Shown: piece by piece, positions 59,426 through 64,000 of the stretch
How the letters are laid out: each line of letters opens with the position of its first letter
Position numbering within the stretch: the first letter of the stretch is position 1
Origin: Pelomonas parva
Lineage (GTDB): Bacteria > Pseudomonadota > Gammaproteobacteria > Burkholderiales > Burkholderiaceae_C
NCBI RefSeq assembly: GCF_043555835.1
Contig: NZ_JBIGHV010000003.1
Coordinates: 558,001-622,000 of the forward strand
Reading direction: 5' to 3'
DNA: 64,000 bases
Made by a program: the position numbers and the translations under genes
The notes under the pieces: model-generated
Told to the model about the DNA's origin: nothing
Databases searched by the model: none
The model's input: the letters and a program-made list of their open reading frames with translations, nothing else

Positions 59426-60889
59426 ATGCGTCGTTTTGCGCTGATCGTTGTCGCCGCCGCCTTGGCCGCCATGGTCATCACCAAGGCCGAGGCTGCGGAC
59501 TTCCCGCGTGCCGGCCTCGTGTCGCAGGACTCCCCGTTGCGCGGTGCGCCGCGCGACACGGCCTCGCTGCAGGCCCAGATGGGCCGTGGCGAGGCGCTGG
59601 AGATCCGCGGCGAGCGCGGCGACCACTGGCAGGTGTGGGACTACCGCCGCGAGCGCGGTGGCTGGCTGCGCAAGGGCCAGGTCTTGCTGGTGCCGCGTGG
59701 TGAGGGCGCGTCTGTCGAGCTGCTGTCCCAACTGCGCCTGGCGCGTCAGCAGTTCGGCACCGAAGGGCTGGGCCTGGGCCTGGCCGCCGCCTACGTTCAG
59801 GCTGCGACGCCCGCCGAGTTCGCCGGCCCCGGTGGCGCCGAGGCGCTGGATGCGATGGCCACGTTTGCCGAGCGCATCGCCGACCGCGCTTCGCTGCCCG
59901 CCGCCAAGCCCGCCGAAGGCCAGCTGGCCATGCAGATGGACGTGGCCGCGCGCTACGGCCTGAAGTTCGAGCAGTTCGACACCCGCGAGGACGGCCGTGT
60001 GCAGGTCTGCTACGACGGCGAGGCCTTCCGCCGCCTGCTGGCCACTGCGGCCACGCCGGAGCAGCGCGTGCGTGCGGCGCTGGCCATCACGCGCCCCGAC
60101 TGCCTGAACCCGCGCGCGACCGTGCGCGAGCAGGAGGCGCGCGACCAGTGGCGCCAGCAGGTGCTGGCCCAGGTGGACGCGGCCACGTTGGCGCCGCACT
60201 GGCGGAACCGCCTGCTGATGCGCCGCGCGTCCGTCGCCGCCAGCCTGGCGTTTGCGCAAGCCCGCCGTGGTGACGGGGTGCAGCCGCAGGCGCTGGCCGA
60301 GTTCGCCGGCATCTCGGCCGCAGAGCTGACCGAGGACGACCAGCCCGCCTACAACGACGCCGCCATGCGCGTGAACGCCGCGCGCTGGCTGGGCACGAGC
60401 GGCGCGGCGCGCGACTTCGGCGCCGTGCAGCTGTCGCTGCAGCCCGGCGCCGACGGCGAGCGCTGTGTGGAACTGAAGGCAGCGGGCAAGCTGGCCGCGC
60501 GCCGTTGCAGCTTCGGCCAGGTGGCGCTGGCCTCCGCCTCGCTGAACCGCGAGGGCCGCTCGCTGGCCCTGGCCGTGCAGCCGCTGGACGGCTGGCGCGA
60601 GCTGTGGCTGTTCATCAAGGACCGCGAGGGTTGGCGCATCGAGGTCATGCCGCCCGCGCCGGCCCAGCCCGGCCTGGGCGTGGCCGAGTTTGCCGGCTGG
60701 GTGCCGGGCGGCGCGCAGATGCTGGTGGCCCGCGAGTTCCGCGCCGAGGGCAAGTACCGCCGCAGCTTCGAGGTTGTCACGCTGGCTGGGCTGGCCGTGG
60801 AGCGGCAGTCGCCCGAGCCGGCGTTGCTGGGTGCGTTCCAGCGCTGGAGCGACCCGGCGTGGCGCGGCGGCTCGCCGATACGCCGCTAG
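59426..60889 (+). CDS. Secreted protein with N-terminal SH3-like domain, paired with the SPFH gene
   Basis: 487 residues. Signal peptide 1-23 (LIVVAAALAAMVITKAEA). Residues about 28-90 form a bacterial SH3-like domain (LVSQDSPLRGAPRDTASLQA, HWQVWDYRRERGGWLRKGQV), which commonly binds peptidoglycan. The rest is helical then beta-rich (LDGWRELWLFIKDREGWRIE), without a recognised domain. It starts six bases after the SPFH stop. The pairing suggests a joint role at the envelope. Confidence 0.82.
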   Translation: MRRFALIVVAAALAAMVITKAEAADFPRAGLVSQDSPLRGAPRDTASLQAQMGRGEALEIRGERGDHWQVWDYRRERGGWLRKGQVLLVPRGEGASVELLSQLRLARQQFGTEGLGLGLAAAYVQAATPAEFAGPGGAEALDAMATFAERIADRASLPAAKPAEGQLAMQMDVAARYGLKFEQFDTREDGRVQVCYDGEAFRRLLATAATPEQRVRAALAITRPDCLNPRATVREQEARDQWRQQVLAQVDAATLAPHWRNRLLMRRASVAASLAFAQARRGDGVQPQALAEFAGISAAELTEDDQPAYNDAAMRVNAARWLGTSGAARDFGAVQLSLQPGADGERCVELKAAGKLAARRCSFGQVALASASLNREGRSLALAVQPLDGWRELWLFIKDREGWRIEVMPPAPAQPGLGVAEFAGWVPGGAQMLVAREFRAEGKYRRSFEVVTLAGLAVERQSPEPALLGAFQRWSDPAWRGGSPIRR

Positions 60890-60903
60890 ATGGCGCCCCT
60901 CGT

Positions 60904-60967
60904 CCAAGGAGTACCTTGGCCGGTCCCCCGCGGGGACGGCGATGCTCGCGGCATCGAACCGCGAGCA
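60904..60967. repeat. Three successive hairpins between convergent genes
   Basis: CCAAGG-AGTA-CCTTGG (60904-60919), GTCCCC-CGC-GGGGAC (60923-60937) and TGCTCGCGG-N7-CCGCGAGCA (60943-60967) follow one another in the gap between the secreted protein gene and the convergent kinase gene. No T-run follows any stem, so they may act as a factor-assisted terminator or RNA-end protection. Confidence 0.6.
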
Positions 60968-61018
60968 CATCGCCAGGACGGGCCGGCTTGGGAGCGGCCC
61001 GGCGCTCGGCCCGAAGCT

Positions 61019-62725
61019 TCATGCCGCGAGGGCGAGGGCCGCGTCGGCTTGCAGTTGCAGCTCCAGTCGGGCGGTCGTCCCCTTGCCCGGCTGGCTGTCC
61101 AGCTCCAGGTTGCCGCCCAGCATGCCCTGCACGAGGCTGTGCGCGACGAACAGCCCCAGGCCGCTGCCGCCCTGGCCGAAGGTGGTCGAGAAGAACGGCT
61201 CGAACGCGCGCGCCAGGTCGGCGGCCGGCATGCCGGCGCCGTCGTCGCGCACCTCCAGCGTCAGCCGGTCGCCGGCCGTGCGGCGCGCCGTCACGCGGAT
61301 CTGGCCGCCCTGCTCGCGGAAGGCGTGCACGCAGGCGTTCTCCAGCAACTGCTCCAGCACTTGCTGCAGCACGTCGGCATAGCCGTTGAGCATGAAACCC
61401 TCGGGTAGCTCGCAGCTCAGGCGCACGCGCTCCACATCGAGGTGGGTGCGCACGCGCGCCCAGGCCTGCAGCACGGCCTCGCGCAGGTCGAAGCGCGAGC
61501 GCACCGCGCGGCCGCTGCCCTCGGTGAGCTGCTTGAAGCGGCTGACCAGGCGCAGCGCACGGTCCACGTTCTGCTCGATGAGTTCGGTGCCGGTGCGCGT
61601 CTGCGCGACCCAGTTCACCAGTTCCTGGCGCTTCAGCGGCACGCCGTCGGCCATGCGCTCGGCAAGCCCAGCGCTGCTGGCGTGCAGCGCGCTGGCACTC
61701 AGCAGCGCATTGCCCAGCGGCGTGTTCAGCTCGTGCGCAATGCCCGAGAGCAACTGGCCTAGCGCCGCCAGCTTGCGGCTGTTGACCAGCTCGTCCTGTG
61801 CGGCCAGCAGCTCCCGGGTGCGCTTGTTCACCTGCTCCTCCAGCCATTGCTCGGCGCGGCGGCGCTCCTCGGCGCGACGTTCTTGGTCGATCGCGATGCC
61901 GGCCAGGTGCGTGGCCGCATTCAGCGCGGCGAGTTCCTCTGGCGTGGGCCGGCGCACCTCGCGGTAGTACATCGCGAAGCTGCCGATGACGGTTTGACTG
62001 GGCCCGTGTATGGGGGCGGACCAGCAGGCCTTGAAGCCATAGGGCAGCGCGAGGTCTCGGTAGTGCGTCCACAGCGGGTGAGTGGCGATGTTGTCGACGA
62101 TGACGAGGCGGTCGTCGAACATGGCCGTGCCGCAGGAGCCGGCTGTTGGGCCGATCTCGGCGCCCTCCAGCGCCTGCATGTAGCCGGCCGGCATGCGCGG
62201 CCCGGCGCCCACGCGCACGCGGCGGCCCTCCAGGTCCAGCAGTAGCACGGTGCAGTACAGGCCGTCGAACGGCGATTCGATGAGCGCCGTCAGCCGGTTC
62301 AGCACCGGGGTGAGCGGCTGGCCGGTGGCCACCATCTCCAGCAGCTCGTTCTTCGCCTGGTTGAGTACCTCGGCGAACTGCATGCGGCTCACGTCCACCA
62401 GGCACACGGCGACCTGCGTCTCTCCGTCGCGCTCGGTCAGCGTCAGGTGCAGCTCGTGGGGCCGGGTCTCGCCGGTGCGGGTCTGCAGGCTCCACGGCAG
62501 GCTCAGGGCGCCCGCCAGCTGCACCTGGGCCAGCACCTCGTCCAGCGTCTCGGCCGAGGGCCGGCCGTCTGGCTGGCGCAGCGGGCACAGCAGCGACAGC
62601 GGCATGCCGCTCAGCGCCAGTGGGTCGTAGCCCAGCACCTTGGCCCGGCCTGCGGCCGTGCCGATGATGGGCAGCCCGGGGGTTGCCTTCGCGAGCAGTA
62701 TCGCGACATGGGTCATGTCGTCCAT
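61019..62725 (-). CDS. PAS/GAF sensor histidine kinase, cytoplasmic
   Basis: 568 residues without membrane helices. N-terminal PAS-like domain (about 10-120), GAF domain (about 125-290, with CGTAMFDDRLVIVDNIATHP), a coiled-coil linker (EERRRAEQWLEEQVNKRTRE), the H-box LLSGIAHELNTPLGN and HATPase_c domain (VLEQLLENACVHAF, VRDDGAGMP, GGSGLGLFVAHSLV). It has no adjacent response regulator, so it is an orphan kinase. Confidence 0.95.
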   Translation of the reverse strand: MDDMTHVAILLAKATPGLPIIGTAAGRAKVLGYDPLALSGMPLSLLCPLRQPDGRPSAETLDEVLAQVQLAGALSLPWSLQTRTGETRPHELHLTLTERDGETQVAVCLVDVSRMQFAEVLNQAKNELLEMVATGQPLTPVLNRLTALIESPFDGLYCTVLLLDLEGRRVRVGAGPRMPAGYMQALEGAEIGPTAGSCGTAMFDDRLVIVDNIATHPLWTHYRDLALPYGFKACWSAPIHGPSQTVIGSFAMYYREVRRPTPEELAALNAATHLAGIAIDQERRAEERRRAEQWLEEQVNKRTRELLAAQDELVNSRKLAALGQLLSGIAHELNTPLGNALLSASALHASSAGLAERMADGVPLKRQELVNWVAQTRTGTELIEQNVDRALRLVSRFKQLTEGSGRAVRSRFDLREAVLQAWARVRTHLDVERVRLSCELPEGFMLNGYADVLQQVLEQLLENACVHAFREQGGQIRVTARRTAGDRLTLEVRDDGAGMPAADLARAFEPFFSTTFGQGGSGLGLFVAHSLVQGMLGGNLELDSQPGKGTTARLELQLQADAALALAA

Positions 62726-62875
62726 CTCGGCCTCCGCTGAGTTGCGGCCTTAGGTTTGCGCCGACCGCTAAGACCCCAACTGTGCGCCGTATCGGGGGCA
62801 TGCTGCAACTGTCATATCCGTGACAGTGAGGAAGCCAGAATCGCGGTCATTGCACACACCGACTGCGGACCCGCC

Positions 62876-63223
62876 ATGCCCCAGATGCTGCTCATCGTCG
62901 AACCCCTCGGCCAGCGCGCCGAACGCGGCCGCACCGGCGGCGAAGCCGCCTACCAGCGCATGCTGGATTTCGCCGCCGAATTGCAGGCCGAAGGGCTGCT
63001 GCTGGGCGTCAACTCGCTGGGCACTGCCGCCAAGCGGCTGAGCAAGCGCGACGGCGGCGCCCAGGTGCTGGACGGCCCGTTCGCCGAGGCCAAGGAAATG
63101 GTGGGCGGCTACTTCCTGCTGGACACGGAGGACGAGGCCGTCGCGCTGGCCTGGGCCGAGCGCTGCCCGGCAGCGGAGTGGGCCACCGTGGAGATCCGCG
63201 GCGTCGGCCCCTGCTACGAGTAA
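62876..63223 (+). CDS. YciI/DGPF-domain protein (first of two)
   Basis: 115-residue protein of the YCII superfamily with the DGPF signature (VLDGPFAEAKEMVGGYFLLD), where DGPF gives the family its name. Such proteins are small ferredoxin-like-fold dimers, often encoded next to ECF sigma factors or SRPBCC proteins, with unknown catalytic role. Start at 62876. Followed 94 bp later by a paralogue. Confidence 0.93.
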   Translation: MPQMLLIVEPLGQRAERGRTGGEAAYQRMLDFAAELQAEGLLLGVNSLGTAAKRLSKRDGGAQVLDGPFAEAKEMVGGYFLLDTEDEAVALAWAERCPAAEWATVEIRGVGPCYE

Positions 63224-63317
63224 GTAGATTCCCGAGCGCTGTCGAAACCGCTCTGCGTGGATCGTCGTGGGTGTGAAGGCAGCGAACGAGCCGCCTCAGC
63301 AACCCAGGAGAGACCCC

Positions 63318-63722
63318 ATGCGATTCATGATCCAGGTCCGCGCCACCGCCGTCAGCGAGCGCGGTGACCCGCCCGGCCCCGAGTACGCCAAGCTGTTCGA
63401 GGAAATGGGCGCCTTCCACGGCGAGATGGCGCGCGCCGGTGTGCTGCTGGACGGCGCCGGCCTGCGCCCCAGCCGCGACGGCTGGCGCCAGCGCTACGAC
63501 GCCGATGGCCGGCCCGAGGTCATCGACGGCCCCTTCGCCGAAGCCAAGGAGCTGATCGCCGGCTACACGCTGATCCAGGTGCGCGACGAAGAGGAGGCCC
63601 GCGCCTGGGCCAGCCGCTTCCCCGCGCCCTTCGTCGGCATCGCCTGCGAGATCGAGGTGCGCCGGCTCTACGAAGATGCCGACTTCGCGCCCGGTGGCGA
63701 CATGGCCATCCGGACCGCCTGA
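63318..63722 (+). CDS. YciI/DGPF-domain protein (second of two)
   Basis: 134-residue paralogue (PEVIDGPFAEAKELIAGYTL). Strong ribosome site CAGGAGAGACC before the ATG. The next gene, an SRPBCC protein, starts nine bases after the stop, the typical order YciI-SRPBCC. It probably forms one transcript with its neighbours. Confidence 0.94.
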   Translation: MRFMIQVRATAVSERGDPPGPEYAKLFEEMGAFHGEMARAGVLLDGAGLRPSRDGWRQRYDADGRPEVIDGPFAEAKELIAGYTLIQVRDEEEARAWASRFPAPFVGIACEIEVRRLYEDADFAPGGDMAIRTA

Positions 63723-63731
63723 GGTGCCGCC

Positions 63732-64000
63732 ATGAAGGATCTCGAATTCAGCATCGACATCGCCGCGCCGGTGGCACGGGTGTGGGACTGCATGTTCGAC
63801 GCCATCGCCTACCGCGACTGGACCCGCGCGTTCTGCGAGGGCTCGTATTACGAAGGTTCGTGGGCGCAGGGCAGCCGCATGCGCTTCCTGGACCCCGACG
63901 GCAACGGCATGGACGCCATCGTCGAGGAGAACCGCCTGCACCAGCGCGTGGCGCTGAAGCTGGTGGGCGAACTGGCCGAGGGCCGCCCCAAGCCCGGCAG
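63732..64000 (+). CDS. SRPBCC (START/Bet v1-like) domain protein, 3' end outside window
   Basis: Partial: 89 codons present, then the window ends. The sequence EFSIDIAAPVARVWDCMFDA, then YRDWTRAFCEGSYYEGSW and GSRMRFLD, is the N-terminal half of an activator-of-Hsp90/AHSA1-type SRPBCC domain, a hydrophobic-ligand-binding fold. It follows the second YciI gene after nine bases. Confidence 0.93.
   Translation, partial: MKDLEFSIDIAAPVARVWDCMFDAIAYRDWTRAFCEGSYYEGSWAQGSRMRFLDPDGNGMDAIVEENRLHQRVALKLVGELAEGRPKPG

Noticed and set aside
58553..60970. 805-codon leftward open frame over the SPFH and secreted-protein genes
   Set aside because: Antisense shadow; no start context and no recognisable domain.
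1..64000. tRNA, rRNA, CRISPR array or insertion sequence
   Set aside because: I looked for cloverleaf arms with CCA ends, regularly spaced repeats and transposase motifs and found none I could support.

Overview
This window looks like chromosomal DNA of a betaproteobacterium of the order Burkholderiales, probably close to the Roseateles/Pelomonas/Rubrivivax group. The evidence is very high GC with GC-rich wobble positions, so that long shadow frames run antisense to most genes, three PEP-CTERM exported proteins, a QueE with the CX14CX2C cluster known from Burkholderia, and many ATGA-coupled gene pairs. I see no rRNA, tRNA, CRISPR array, insertion sequence or prophage. Genus assignment is inference only.

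Layout. 1-9.6 kb: the 5' part of a secreted GH3 glycosidase with a LacI-type operator, an FAD-linked oxidase, a small membrane protein, a PduO-type adenosyltransferase, a yqjD/yqjE-like stress operon, a WYL regulator divergent from an HNH-like protein, and the first PEP-CTERM protein. 9.6-14.9 kb: a GNAT enzyme, a coupled MazG-like/DEDDh exonuclease pair, a structured 356-bp gap, a GDSL lipoprotein, an OmpW porin, a small exported protein, a PH-domain protein and the second PEP-CTERM protein. 14.9-21 kb: queuosine genes (queE coupled to an unusual three-domain QueD fusion), an MFS transporter, the third PEP-CTERM protein and a membrane-tethered receiver protein.

21-31 kb is the most coherent regulatory unit. 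A histidine kinase and an NtrC-type regulator are divergent from two tandem MacB/FtsX-like permeases, an HlyD-type adaptor and an ATPase. Between them lie two TGTCC-N6-GGAC dyads and a near-perfect sigma-54 promoter placed so that the first permease mRNA would be almost leaderless. 31-40.6 kb: a sensor diguanylate cyclase, an esterase, a cold-shock/Excalibur fusion, and a four-gene chain coupled by ATGA overlaps (molybdenum hydroxylase, 2Fe-2S subunit, dihaem cytochrome c, ankyrin protein).

40.6-64 kb: a fatty-acid desaturase, methyltransferase, GST, an epimerase-like reductase, a K+ channel with a C-terminal zinc ribbon, a SUV3-like helicase, a RlaP-like nucleotidyltransferase, a metallo-beta-lactamase-fold hydrolase, two more sensor-kinase loci, an SPFH protein paired with a secreted protein, and a YciI-YciI-SRPBCC cluster that runs off the right edge.

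The observations I would follow first are the triple PTPS-fold QueD with active-site residues distributed over its domains, the sigma-54/two-component/efflux unit, the cytochrome-linked hydroxylase chain ending in an ankyrin protein, and the WYL/HNH-like divergent pair.
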